Origin: Nocardia iowensis
Lineage (GTDB): Bacteria > Actinomycetota > Actinomycetes > Mycobacteriales > Mycobacteriaceae
Length of the DNA: 64,000 bases
Assembly: GCF_019222765.1 (NCBI RefSeq)
Contig: NZ_CP078145.1
Coordinates: 1,612,001 to 1,676,000 of the forward strand
Direction: 5' to 3'
Under the pieces are notes generated by a model. That model had not been told where the DNA came from and searched no databases. It saw nothing but the letters and a program-made list of their open reading frames with translations. Every line of letters begins with the position of its first letter. Within the stretch, counting starts at the first letter, position 1. The position numbers and the translations under genes were made by a program. This document shows, piece after piece, positions 7,594 through 15,643 of this stretch.

Positions 7594-8808
7594 GTGGTGA
7601 GTTCGGCTGGGGTGACGCGTGGGGTGGAGTCCTGGCTCGATGTGCGGTTCTTACCGGTCCGGATGCTGGTGCTGGTGCTCTCGGCGGTGGGTTGCCTACT
7701 GTTCCTCACCGATTCGCCGAGCGTCCTTGACTGGACGATCGGGATGTTCGCGGTGCTGGTCACCGCCGGTGGGGTGGGCCGACCGTTCGCCACGTCGCTC
7801 GTGGTGAGCGGTCTGCTGCTGCTCGGTTTCGAGATCGGCGATACCGGACCGATGGTGGCCAAGGTCGCCGCCGCGATCGCATTGCTCGAGTTGTCTGCCC
7901 GCCGGTCCGGCTGGCAGCCGTGGTTCGCCGCCTGTGCGGTGGCCGCCGCCTATTTCCTGCATCCCAGCGGCGACCTCGCCGCGAACGGTTATCGAGCGGT
8001 GGTGATGGCGGGCGCGCCGCTGCTGGTCGGCGCCCTGCTGCGCGCGGCACGCGAGAGCGCCGACCACGCGCGACGACAAGCCCACGAGATCGCCCAGCGC
8101 CGTGATGCCGAAGTGGCGGCCGCCCGCGCCGTCGAACGAACAGCCATCGCCAGGGAATTGCATGATCTGATCGCCCACCACGTGTCCTCGACCGTGTTGC
8201 GCGTCGGTGTCGCCCGCCATGCCATGCCCGACGCGCCACCCGGGGCCAGGCAAGTCCTCGACGACATCCACGCCAGCGGCAAGGAAACCCTCACCGACCT
8301 GCGCAGGCTGGTCGCCATCCTGCGTGATCCCGCGATGACCGGCGACTCCTTCATCGCGCCAGCCGACCTGCCCAGCGCACTCATCGCCGTGGTGGATCGC
8401 GCACGGCAATTGGGCATCACCGTCGATGCCGAGGTGACCGAGGAGGTCACCGATGTCGATGCGGTACTTGCGCTTACGCTGTTGCGGCTCACCCAGGAGG
8501 GCATCTCGAACATCGCGAAACATGCTGGGCCGGGCGCAACAGCGAAGTTGACCATTGCCATGCGCGACAGCGAAATTCAGTTCACGTTGCGCGACAATGG
8601 GTCGAACTCGAACCCTGGCAACGGCCTGGTCGAAGGGCGCGACAAGCCCTCGGCCGCACCGCCGTACGCCGCGGCGGGTCATGGACTCGGCTTGATCGGA
8701 TTACGCGAGCGCGTCGAACTGCTCGGCGGCGAGTTCTCCGCCACCGAGGTCGGCTCGGAATGGCAACTCGCAGCACGCCTTCCGACCGGTCGACCGGTGC
8801 TGTCATGA
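7594..8808 (+). CDS. Sensor histidine kinase, NarL/LuxR-type two-component system
   Basis: A 404-residue kinase. Four or five N-terminal membrane segments (about residues 20-155) have almost no extracellular domain. A linker helix leads to a HisKA_3 dimerisation domain with the phospho-acceptor His about 190 in 'ARELHDLIAHH', followed by a HATPase with N-box 'EGISNIAKHAG' and G-box 'GHGLGLIGLRERV'. The start is set at GTG 7594 (GTG 7597 also possible), because the open frame upstream has no family similarity. It overlaps the response regulator by four bases. The lack of a sensor domain suggests it senses membrane or cell-envelope state, as many intramembrane kinases do. Confidence 0.88.
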   Translation: MVSSAGVTRGVESWLDVRFLPVRMLVLVLSAVGCLLFLTDSPSVLDWTIGMFAVLVTAGGVGRPFATSLVVSGLLLLGFEIGDTGPMVAKVAAAIALLELSARRSGWQPWFAACAVAAAYFLHPSGDLAANGYRAVVMAGAPLLVGALLRAARESADHARRQAHEIAQRRDAEVAAARAVERTAIARELHDLIAHHVSSTVLRVGVARHAMPDAPPGARQVLDDIHASGKETLTDLRRLVAILRDPAMTGDSFIAPADLPSALIAVVDRARQLGITVDAEVTEEVTDVDAVLALTLLRLTQEGISNIAKHAGPGATAKLTIAMRDSEIQFTLRDNGSNSNPGNGLVEGRDKPSAAPPYAAAGHGLGLIGLRERVELLGGEFSATEVGSEWQLAARLPTGRPVLS

Positions 8809-9449
8809 CGATCCGCGTCTTCATCGTCGATGATCAGCACCTGGTCCGCGCCGGTCTGCGCATGCTCTGCGAGACCGACGACGGCTTGGCGGTGGTGGGG
8901 GAGGCCGCCACCGGCAGCGACGCCGTGCGGCTCGCCGAGCAACTTACTCCCGACGTCGTCCTGATGGATCTGCGCATGCCGGGGATGGATGGAATCCGCG
9001 CCACCGCGGCCATTCTCGCTGCCAGACCGGCGACCCGCGTGGTCGCGCTGACCACCTTCGACGACGATGACCATCTATACCCGGCACTCGCGGCCGGTGC
9101 CTGCGGCTTCCTGGTCAAGGACGCCTCGCCCGCCGACCTGCTCCAAGGCATCCACCGCGCCGCCGCGGGCGACCACCCGTTCTCTCCCGATGTCCTACGC
9201 CGCGTGCTCGATTCCGCACTGGCGGCCCGCACCAGCCCGCCGCAGGCCGAAGCTGTCGCACCCTCGGGCCTGACGGCTCGCGAAGTCGAAGTACTCGCCC
9301 TCGTCGCCGAGGGCCTCGCCAACGCCGAGATCGCCCAGCGCCTGCACCTCGGCATCACCACCGTCAAAACCCACGTCACCAACCTGATGGCAAAAACCGG
9401 CACCACCAACCGCGTCCAACTGGCGGTCTTCGGCATCCGGCCCCGCTGA
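8805..9449 (+). CDS. Response regulator, NarL/FixJ family (REC + LuxR HTH)
   Basis: A 214-residue response regulator. The receiver domain has acidic pocket 'VDDQH', phospho-acceptor Asp55 in 'VVLMDLRMPG', the Thr in 'VALTTFD' and Lys in 'LVKDASP'. A LuxR-type HTH (about residues 149-210) includes 'LTAREVEVLALVAEGLANAEIA'. It starts within the kinase stop codon (ATGA), so it is the cognate partner. Targets are unknown; no transporter genes follow directly as they would in bacitracin/vancomycin-type modules. Confidence 0.92.
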   Translation: MTIRVFIVDDQHLVRAGLRMLCETDDGLAVVGEAATGSDAVRLAEQLTPDVVLMDLRMPGMDGIRATAAILAARPATRVVALTTFDDDDHLYPALAAGACGFLVKDASPADLLQGIHRAAAGDHPFSPDVLRRVLDSALAARTSPPQAEAVAPSGLTAREVEVLALVAEGLANAEIAQRLHLGITTVKTHVTNLMAKTGTTNRVQLAVFGIRPR

Positions 9450-9482
9450 CACCCAGCGACCCTCGCCCCGCGCACCAACCCC

Positions 9483-9531
9483 GCGCACAGAGTTGCTGGA
9501 AATTTCATGCGCGGCACCGCAACTCGTGCGC
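9483..9531. terminator. Probable bidirectional terminator between convergent genes
   Basis: GCGCAC, two bases, AGTTGC is mirrored by GCAACT, one base, GTGCGC, making an interrupted 12-bp stem with a 22-base centre. It lies between the stop of the response regulator and the stop of the convergent DUF5313 gene. Confidence 0.45.
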
Positions 9532-9540
9532 GGCGGCGCG

Positions 9541-9921
9541 TCAGTGGGGGTGTTGGGCGGCGTAGGTGGCGCGTTCTTGGGCGCGGCGGTGGGTGCGTTC
9601 GGGGCTTTCGAGGTCGGCGGGAAGGCCGTGTTTGGCAAGCCGGTGGGCCCTGTTCATCGGCATGAACGCGGCTGTATAGAACAGGGCGAGGAGTAAGGCG
9701 AGCAGCACCATCGAGCCGCGTAACCACAGTTCGCCTGGGAAGAGCAGGAAGGCCGCGAACAGCGGGGTGAACGGGATCAGGCCGCGCAGGATGTGGCGGG
9801 CGGCGGCGTGCTTTCCGGTGAGGTCGTTGCGCACCCAGTCGATCATCGAATCGGGCAGGCGGCGTCCGAAGACGTAGCCGATCCACTGGATCGGGTTGGG
9901 CCGTCGCTGTTCTCTGGACAT
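9541..9921 (-). CDS. DUF5313 family membrane protein
   Basis: A 126-residue protein matching my memory of DUF5313: an N-terminal 'RRPNPIQWIGYVFGRRLPDSM', then 'WVRNDLTG', then two membrane segments (about residues 47-88) and a polar tail. The family is nearly restricted to mycolata and has no known function. Start ATG 9921 gives the conserved N-terminus. It lies 25 bases downstream of the MarR gene on the same strand and is probably co-transcribed with it. Confidence 0.78.
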   Translation of the reverse strand: MSREQRRPNPIQWIGYVFGRRLPDSMIDWVRNDLTGKHAAARHILRGLIPFTPLFAAFLLFPGELWLRGSMVLLALLLALFYTAAFMPMNRAHRLAKHGLPADLESPERTHRRAQERATYAAQHPH

Positions 9922-9946
9922 GCGTGGGCTCCTAACTGGGTGGGGC

Positions 9947-10387
9947 TCAGGCGAGCACGGATCGACGTGCGGCCTCGTTGACGCGGGTGAGGACTTCACG
10001 CAACTCCTCGAGGTCGGCCAGCGTGACGCCGAGCCGCTCGACTACCGCGGGCGGGATCCGCACGGCCTGCTCGCGCATCGCGGCACCGGCCGGGGTCAGG
10101 TTCACCACCAGGTTCCGTTCGTCGCGGCTGTCCCGTTCGCGGGTGATCAGTCCGGCACTCTCCAGTCGCTTGAGCAGCGGCGAGAGCGTCGGCGAGTCGA
10201 GCTGAATCGCCTCGGCGATCGCCTTGACCGACATCGGCGCCTCACCCCACAGCGCGAGCATCACCAGGTATTGCGGATGGGTGAGGCCGAGTGGTTCCAG
10301 CAGCGGCCGATAGACGGCGAGTACCGCGCGGTTGGCCACCGCCAAGGCGAAGCACACCTGCCGGTCGAGCTGTAGCGGATCGTCCAT
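9947..10387 (-). CDS. MarR family repressor, OhrR-like with N-terminal redox cysteine
   Basis: A 146-residue MarR-type regulator. 'VCFALAVANRAVLAVYRPLL' followed by 'GLTHPQYLVMLALW' matches the OhrR branch, where the Cys (residue 12 here) is oxidised by organic peroxides and releases DNA. The winged helix spans about residues 45-110. There is no ohr peroxidase gene next to it. The divergent neighbour is a DUF418 membrane protein and the downstream one DUF5313, so its regulon may be membrane-related. Two palindromes in the divergent gap are its likely operators. Confidence 0.88.
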   Translation of the reverse strand: MDDPLQLDRQVCFALAVANRAVLAVYRPLLEPLGLTHPQYLVMLALWGEAPMSVKAIAEAIQLDSPTLSPLLKRLESAGLITRERDSRDERNLVVNLTPAGAAMREQAVRIPPAVVERLGVTLADLEELREVLTRVNEAARRSVLA

Positions 10388-10412
10388 CAGAGCTCCTGTC
10401 TTCTGTCGTCAA

Positions 10413-10443
10413 CGTTAACGCACGAACAGTTAATGCATTAACT
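10413..10443. promoter_or_regulatory. Palindromic operators of the MarR/OhrR-like regulator
   Basis: The gap between the divergent MarR and DUF418 genes holds a perfect 16-bp palindrome, AGTTAATGCATTAACT (10428-10443), and, eight bases away, the shorter palindrome CGTTAACG (10413-10420). Both share the GTTAA core. AT-rich dyads of this size are typical MarR/OhrR targets. Confidence 0.65.
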
Positions 10444-10506
10444 ATGTGGGCGACATCTCGTCGGAGAAGCGTGGTTCCGGCGTGGGTGATCGTTAGTTTG
10501 AGACAC

Positions 10507-11499
10507 ATGCAGAACGACGCCGGTCGCATCCACGAGCTAGACGCTGTCCGCGGATTCGCCCTGTGCGGGATTCTGGTCGTCAACATCTGGCAGCTCACCG
10601 ACATGACCGCGGTGAAAGCCCCGGGCGAGATGGTTCCGCTGCGGCACGTGCTCTCGGTGTTGTTCGAGGGACGGTTCTTTCCGATCTTCTCGTTCCTGTT
10701 CGGGCTGAGCTTCGCACTGTTCCTGGACAGCGCCGCGCGGCGCACCGAGCATCCGCGACTGGTCTTGATCCGGCGGCTTGTCGCGCTCGGCGTGCTCGGG
10801 TTCGTCCATCATCAGTTCCAGCCGGGTGAAGCGCTGTTGCCGTACGCGATAGTCGGATTGGTGATCCTGTTGCCCGCCGCGAGCCTGCCGCGCTGGGCGG
10901 TGCTGATCGCCGGGCTCGCCACGACGGGTGTCGGATTGGCGCTCGGCGGCGGGTTCGGTCTGGTGCCCGGCCTGTTCCTGCTCGGCCTGGCGACCGCCCG
11001 CTACGGCATCGCCGAGACGCTCGACGAGCGCGGCTGGCAGATCGCTGCCGTTTTCGCGCTCGCCCTGCCCGCCGCGGTGGTGACCGCGATCTGGGAGTTC
11101 CGCACGCCGTACCTCGACCTGCTGGCCAGCAGTGCCCCGCCGGTCGCCGGTCTGCTCGGTGCCCTCGCATACCTGACCGGCATGTTGCTGGTGCTGCGCA
11201 CCGAAACCGGCGCGGTACTCGCGGAGGCGCTGGAGCCCCTCGGCCGAATGGCATTGACCAACTACGTCTCCGCAACAGCCTTCATCCTGATCGCCGCGCC
11301 ACGCCTCGGCCTGTCCGGCTCCGACAAGTACGGCGCACTACTCGGCCTGGCCACCGCGATAATCGCCGTCCAGGCAATAGTCAGCTGGTCCTGGCTGAAG
11401 ATATTCCGGTACGGCCCCCTCGAATGGATCTGGCGCAGTGTGACCTGGTGGGAACTGGTGCCCGCCCGGCGCGAGCTGGAAACCAGCCGATATCGATGA
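10507..11499 (+). CDS. DUF418 / YeiB-like membrane protein
   Basis: A 330-residue polytopic membrane protein with the family signature 'RIHELDAVRGFALCGILVVN' at the N-terminus and about eight hydrophobic segments. It ends in the DUF418 pattern, with 'LEPLGRMALTNYVSAT' and a Trp-rich tail 'GPLEWIWRSVTWWE'. DUF418 proteins are predicted transporters or acyl-transfer-like membrane enzymes of unknown role. ATG 10507 is chosen because the signature begins directly behind it. It is divergent from the OhrR-like repressor and probably under its control. Confidence 0.85.
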   Translation: MQNDAGRIHELDAVRGFALCGILVVNIWQLTDMTAVKAPGEMVPLRHVLSVLFEGRFFPIFSFLFGLSFALFLDSAARRTEHPRLVLIRRLVALGVLGFVHHQFQPGEALLPYAIVGLVILLPAASLPRWAVLIAGLATTGVGLALGGGFGLVPGLFLLGLATARYGIAETLDERGWQIAAVFALALPAAVVTAIWEFRTPYLDLLASSAPPVAGLLGALAYLTGMLLVLRTETGAVLAEALEPLGRMALTNYVSATAFILIAAPRLGLSGSDKYGALLGLATAIIAVQAIVSWSWLKIFRYGPLEWIWRSVTWWELVPARRELETSRYR

Positions 11500-11513
11500 G
11501 AACGCACGCGGTT

Positions 11514-12704
11514 TCAGCCGAGCTCCACCGGCAACGTAAACGGCCCACGATGCCGAAACCCTGAGCGCCACGCAATATCCCGGGCGTCCACCGTCAGAGT
11601 GGTGCCAGGCCAGCGAGTGAAGAGGTAGTCGAGCGCCGTCCCGGCCAGCGTGCGCACCAGCGCGTTACCCAGGCAGGAGTGCGGGCCGTAGCCCAGGTCG
11701 AGTTGCGCGTGCGGCGCGCGCCTCAAGTCCAATTCGTCTGGCCTGTCGAACGTCTCGGGGTCACGGTTGGCGGAGGCGAGGCACAGCAAGACCGTTTGCC
11801 CGGCCCGAATGGTGTGCCCGCCGATGGTCAGATCGGTGATCGCGAAACGTGGCCCGGCGAGCACCTGCGGCGACAGGTAACGCAGCAATTCGTCTACTGC
11901 GGAATGCTTTTCCGTCGCCGTGCGCAGGATATGGAGCTGGTCCGGCCGCCCGAGCAGCGTCAGCACCGATCCGGCGATCAGGTCGACCAGCACCTCGTAC
12001 CAGACGAACAACAGATAGAACAGCAGCCCGGCCAACTCGTCCGCGGTCGGCGACCCGGTGTCGTCGTGCGCCGCGACCAATCTGCCGAGCAGCGTATCGG
12101 CACGCACCGCCCGCGCCTGTTCCGTTGTCGCGGTGATGATCGCGCGCATGGTGTCCAAGGTGTCCCTGGCACGCGGGGGAGTGGCCGCGGGCAACAGCGT
12201 CGAATTTGCCCAGTCGAGCAGACGTTCGCGTTCAGCCTCGCCGAGTCCGAGCAGTTCGCCGAGCACGGCGGCAGGCAGCGGTACGGCCAGCTGCTCGACG
12301 AGATCCACCTCGGTGCCCGAATCCAATTCCCGCAGAAGGGAATCGACCAACGTAGGGGCGAGCCGCGTCCATTCGGCCAGCCGTCGCGGCGACAGTTCGC
12401 CGGTCACTATCCCACGTAAGCGCGCATGGTCGGCGGGTTCGGTGAGCAGGAAGGCGAGCAGCGACGGCGGGACCGTGAAACCGCGATAGTCGTCGGTGCC
12501 CGCCCGCCGCACGTTGGTCGACAACCGGTCGTCCAGCAACCCGGCGCGCACATCGCGATACCTGGTCACCAGCCACGCGGACGGACCGTCGGGCGTCCGT
12601 ATCCGATGCACCCCGCCCTCGGCGCGCAGGCGCGCCAGCGTCGGCCACGGATCTGCCGCGAACCCGGCATCGAATACCTCCGTCACCCAGCCATCATCTC
12701 GCAT
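11514..12704 (-). CDS. Cytochrome P450 with atypical I-helix
   Basis: A 396-residue bacterial P450. The heme-binding loop is LGYGPHSCLG (Cys about 344), with Leu where Phe is usual. The K-helix ExxR is present in 'DELLRYLSP'. The I-helix, normally A-G-x-[DE]-T-T, reads here V-W-Y-E-V-L ('LLFVWYEVLVDLI'): the acid stays, but the Gly and both Thr are gone. The conserved Thr normally delivers protons for O-O cleavage, so monooxygenase chemistry may be impaired or altered (peroxide use, isomerisation or another reaction). No ferredoxin gene lies nearby. Substrate unknown. Confidence 0.88.
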   Translation of the reverse strand: MRDDGWVTEVFDAGFAADPWPTLARLRAEGGVHRIRTPDGPSAWLVTRYRDVRAGLLDDRLSTNVRRAGTDDYRGFTVPPSLLAFLLTEPADHARLRGIVTGELSPRRLAEWTRLAPTLVDSLLRELDSGTEVDLVEQLAVPLPAAVLGELLGLGEAERERLLDWANSTLLPAATPPRARDTLDTMRAIITATTEQARAVRADTLLGRLVAAHDDTGSPTADELAGLLFYLLFVWYEVLVDLIAGSVLTLLGRPDQLHILRTATEKHSAVDELLRYLSPQVLAGPRFAITDLTIGGHTIRAGQTVLLCLASANRDPETFDRPDELDLRRAPHAQLDLGYGPHSCLGNALVRTLAGTALDYLFTRWPGTTLTVDARDIAWRSGFRHRGPFTLPVELG

Positions 12705-12826
12705 TGTGCGCCAGTACTTTGCACGGTTCCGGCGGCTACGGAATCGCTATCGATCGGCAATCAGCCGAACGGCGGTTCGGCGCGGCGGGCGAGCAACTCC
12801 CGCGCTACCTCGCAGACTGGGCGGTC

Positions 12827-14404
12827 ATGGACCAGTTAGTGCTGATGTTCGTCATCCTGTTCGCCGCGATCTTCGCCGAACCGCTCGGCAAGCGGCTCGG
12901 CATCGCGTCGGCGGTGCTGATGACGGTGTTCGGGTGCGTGGTGGCGCTGGTTCCGTTCGCCCCGCGTATCAATATTCCGCCCGACCTGATTCTGCCGTTG
13001 GTACTGCCGCCTCTGCTGTACGCGGCGGCGCGACGCACCTCGTGGCGGCAGTTCGCGGAGAATTGGCTGTTGATCGCCCTGCGCGCGGTGGGCCTGGTCG
13101 CGGCGACGGCCGCCGTGGTGGCCTTTGTCTTCCATGCCTGGTATCCGGGACTGCCGCTCGCCGCCGCCGTCGCGCTCGGCGCTTTGGTCGCACCACCGGA
13201 TCCGGTCGCGGCCACCGCGCTGGCGGGCCGGCTCGGGCTGCCCCGCCGCCTGGTGGTGGTGCTGGGTGGCGAGGGCCTTTTCAACGATGTCACCGCCATC
13301 GTCATCTATGGTGTCGCGATTCAAGCCGTGGTCACCGGCCGGTTCTCCGCGCCGCACGCGGCGGCCGAATTCGTGATCTCCGCGGTGGTCGCGATCGCCG
13401 TCGGGCTGGTGCTGGGGTGGGCGGGGAGCAGGCTGACCAACTACCTCGCGGAGGCCACCTGGCAGGTGGCGTTGAGTCTGCTGCTGCCGTTCGCCGCCTA
13501 CGGACTCGCCGAGGCGTGGCACGGCTCCGGCGTGCTCGCCGTGCTGGTCTGTGCGCTATATCTGACCGACGCCGTCACCGAATTCGGCGACTCGGACTAC
13601 CGGCTGGTCGGCACCGCGTTCTGGGACATCATCGAAATGCTGTTGAGCGGTTTCGCTTTCGGCCTCATCGGCCTGGAACTCGGCGCGGTACTGGACGCAA
13701 CCGGCGGCGACTGGCCGAGGCTGCTCGGCGGTGCGGCCGCCGTGGTCGCCGTCGTGGTCGGGCTGCGCCTGGTCTGGCTGATGGCCACCTGGGCGATCGG
13801 ACAGACCTGGTGGCGTAGCTCGCGCGCCGACGAGCCCTACACCTGGCGCGAGACCATCGTCACCTGGTGGGCGGGCATGCGCGGTGTCGCGACCGTCGCA
13901 CTGGCACTGGCCATCCCGTTCATCACCGACGACGGCGCCGACTTTCCCGGCCGCACCGAAATCCTGTTCACGGCCTTCGTCGTCGTGCTGTTCACCCTGT
14001 TGCTGCAAGGAACGACGCTGCCGTTCGTCGTCCGGCTCACCGGCGTGCACGCCGACACCCAGCGCGAGCGCGAACTCGAACGGCAGCTCTGGGAGCGCGT
14101 CATCAAGGCGGAATTGGCGCGGTTGAAGGAGATTGCCGCCGCCGAACAACTACCCGACGACGTGTACGAACGCCTCCGCGACGGCCTCCGGCAACGAATG
14201 GCCCGGGCCGACCCACAGGCCGCCGACGCGGACGCCGAGTCGGCGGCCGCCCGAAACCTGCGGCTGGCCAAGAAGTTACGGGTGATCCGGGCGGACATCA
14301 TCGACGCGGGCCGTCGCGAAGCCCTCAATGCCCGCCGGGAACCCGGCATGCCGCCGGACCTGGTCGACCGGGTCACCCGGCGACTGGACCTCGGCACGCG
14401 CTGA
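12827..14404 (+). CDS. Na+/H+ antiporter, CPA1/NhaP type
   Basis: A 525-residue cation:proton antiporter. About twelve membrane segments span residues 1-420, with the ion-site motif 'VAPPDPVAATALA' (Asp-Pro), 'GEGLFNDVTAIVIYG' and 'WAGMRGVATVALALAIPF'. These are the hallmarks of bacterial Na+/H+ exchangers. A cytoplasmic helical tail of about 105 residues rich in Arg/Glu/Ala follows. ATG 12827 is the first Met that keeps the full first membrane helix; the open frame upstream has no family features. It probably exports Na+ (or K+) in exchange for protons for pH and salt homeostasis. Confidence 0.9.
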   Translation: MDQLVLMFVILFAAIFAEPLGKRLGIASAVLMTVFGCVVALVPFAPRINIPPDLILPLVLPPLLYAAARRTSWRQFAENWLLIALRAVGLVAATAAVVAFVFHAWYPGLPLAAAVALGALVAPPDPVAATALAGRLGLPRRLVVVLGGEGLFNDVTAIVIYGVAIQAVVTGRFSAPHAAAEFVISAVVAIAVGLVLGWAGSRLTNYLAEATWQVALSLLLPFAAYGLAEAWHGSGVLAVLVCALYLTDAVTEFGDSDYRLVGTAFWDIIEMLLSGFAFGLIGLELGAVLDATGGDWPRLLGGAAAVVAVVVGLRLVWLMATWAIGQTWWRSSRADEPYTWRETIVTWWAGMRGVATVALALAIPFITDDGADFPGRTEILFTAFVVVLFTLLLQGTTLPFVVRLTGVHADTQRERELERQLWERVIKAELARLKEIAAAEQLPDDVYERLRDGLRQRMARADPQAADADAESAAARNLRLAKKLRVIRADIIDAGRREALNARREPGMPPDLVDRVTRRLDLGTR

Positions 14405-14431
14405 GCCGAGTTCGCTACCCGAGCAACAAGA

Positions 14432-14626
14432 TCAGCTAGCCGATACCCCGGTGTCGCGGATCGCCTCGAGCACTTCGTTGTAGGTGAGGGAGGAGTTGAC
14501 GATGGCGCTCTCCGACGCCACATCGATGTCGACGGAATCGACACCGTTGACCCCGCGTAGTTGGGACTCGATGGCGGAGGCGGACTCGCGGGTAACGTTA
14601 TGCAGGGTGATGGTGTACGAACTCAT
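14432..14626 (-). CDS. Small HMA-fold protein without metal-binding cysteines
   Basis: A 64-residue protein with the beta-alpha-beta-beta-alpha-beta pattern of heavy-metal-associated domains: 'MSSYTITLHNVTRESASAIE', then 'GVDSVDIDVASESAIV', then 'EVLEAIRDTGVSAS'. The metal loop normally holds C-x-x-C. Here it is N-V-T-R-E-S-A, so soft-metal binding by this site is not expected. ATG 14626 is preferred over a longer frame. It may be a protein-protein interaction domain, and could equally be a decayed chaperone. Confidence 0.6.
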   Translation of the reverse strand: MSSYTITLHNVTRESASAIESQLRGVNGVDSVDIDVASESAIVNSSLTYNEVLEAIRDTGVSAS

Positions 14627-14754
14627 GTACACCGAATAGACCGAATCGACGAGCGCAAACGCCGTCGAGCAGTGGTCTTCGATTTTCCTACGTTTGGTCG
14701 CCGAGTCCCCGGGAATAGCTGGGGTGTCATACAACTCGACGCAACAGGATTGTC

Positions 14755-15207
14755 ATGATCATCATCATCGGGCTTGTCGTCTTGATCGCAGCAGTGATCA
14801 TCGGGGTCGCCGGCGTGGTGGCGAACAACGGTGAAGCCAATTTCCTACCAAGTGATTTCGCCGTCTTCGACTACCACTTCCACGGTTCCAGTGGTTTGCT
14901 GTTCGGCTACGGCATCGCCCTTGGCGCCATCGGCACGCTGGGCCTGGCCCTCCTGCTGACCGGTGTCTGGCGTGTCTCCCGCCGTAACATGGCGGCACGT
15001 CGCGAGCTCAGGCAGTCCCGCCGCGAAATGGCGGCGGTCCGGCGCGATCTAGCGGACGGCACGCCACCGGCCCGTCAGGAGCCCGCACCGCAGCCGCACC
15101 GCGAGCCCGTCTGGAGTCGATTCGTGCGCCGCCCGGCCACGGCTCCCGCCGGTGACACTTCGCGCGCCGACAGCACGCTCCGCGTGCAGGCGCCGACGTC
15201 GAAATAA
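14755..15207 (+). CDS. Small membrane protein with two TM segments
   Basis: A 150-residue protein I do not recognise. Two hydrophobic segments (about residues 1-23 and 47-70) flank a roughly 20-residue loop. A basic helical stretch (about 74-100, Arg-rich) and a Pro/Arg-rich cytoplasmic tail follow. Only 24 bases separate it from the next small membrane gene, so the two and the CsbD-like gene behind them probably form one transcript. The layout (two short helices, loop, charged tail) recurs in actinobacterial stress-induced membrane proteins. No function can be assigned. Confidence 0.65.
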   Translation: MIIIIGLVVLIAAVIIGVAGVVANNGEANFLPSDFAVFDYHFHGSSGLLFGYGIALGAIGTLGLALLLTGVWRVSRRNMAARRELRQSRREMAAVRRDLADGTPPARQEPAPQPHREPVWSRFVRRPATAPAGDTSRADSTLRVQAPTSK

Positions 15208-15231
15208 TCATAGAGAAAAGGAAATACAACC

Positions 15232-15387
15232 ATGATTATTCTCGGACTTGTCCTCCTCATCGCGGGGTGGCTGCTCGGAATCGGATTACTCACCACCGCG
15301 GGCATCATCATCCTCATCGTCGGCCTCGTGCTGATGATCGCGGGTTCGGTCGGCCGCCCCGTCGGCGGTAGGCGTTGGTATTACTAG
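15232..15387 (+). CDS. DUF6131-like tiny membrane protein (51 aa)
   Basis: A 51-residue ORF with RBS AAAAGGAAA upstream. It is almost entirely hydrophobic ('MIILGLVLLIAGWLLGIGLL' begins it) and ends in the conserved tail GSVGRPVGGRRWYY, which I associate with DUF6131, an abundant small membrane protein family of mycolata. Function unknown; members often sit near other stress-type small genes, as here. Confidence 0.75.
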   Translation: MIILGLVLLIAGWLLGIGLLTTAGIIILIVGLVLMIAGSVGRPVGGRRWYY

Positions 15388-15396
15388 GGATCGGCA

Positions 15397-15573
15397 ATGA
15401 ACAAATTCGAAGACCGGATCGCGCACCAGGTGCGAGCCGCACGGGGCAACGTCAAACGGATTCTCGGTCGCACGTCGGGTGACCGGCGAATGGAGGCCGA
15501 AGGACGTCGAGAACAGACTCGCGGCAACCTCGAGCGTGCTGCGGATAAATTGCGGGCCGCGTTCAAACGGTAA
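15397..15573 (+). CDS. CsbD-like stress protein (58 aa)
   Basis: A 58-residue, highly charged, helical protein starting nine bases behind the DUF6131 gene. The pattern 'RAARGNVKRILGRTSGDRRM' followed by 'RGNLERAADKLRAAFKR' resembles CsbD proteins (general stress proteins under SigB-type control in other Gram-positives). It is shorter and more basic than the usual 60-70 residue CsbD. The role is unknown even in model species. Confidence 0.65.
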   Translation: MNKFEDRIAHQVRAARGNVKRILGRTSGDRRMEAEGRREQTRGNLERAADKLRAAFKR

Positions 15574-15596
15574 CCCTGTTCGAACGCCGACCCAGT

Positions 15597-15642
15597 AGCC
15601 GATATCAGCCGAGGGGCCAACGCCCCTCGGCTGATATCGGCT
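15597..15642. terminator. Strong bidirectional terminator hairpin
   Basis: A perfect 21-bp inverted repeat (15597-15617 and 15622-15642; arm begins AGCCGATATC and ends GAGGGGC) with the four-base loop CAAC. It separates the CsbD-like gene (+) from the convergent GAF-ANTAR gene (-) and lies 24 bases after the former's stop and two before the latter's. Stem length and position fit a terminator acting on both strands. Confidence 0.75.
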
Positions 15643-15643
15643 G

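Noticed and set aside
14627..14734. N-terminal extension of the HMA-like small protein
   Set aside because: The HMA pattern begins at the Met at 14626; the extension has no fold-like features and would invade the promoter of the divergent membrane gene.
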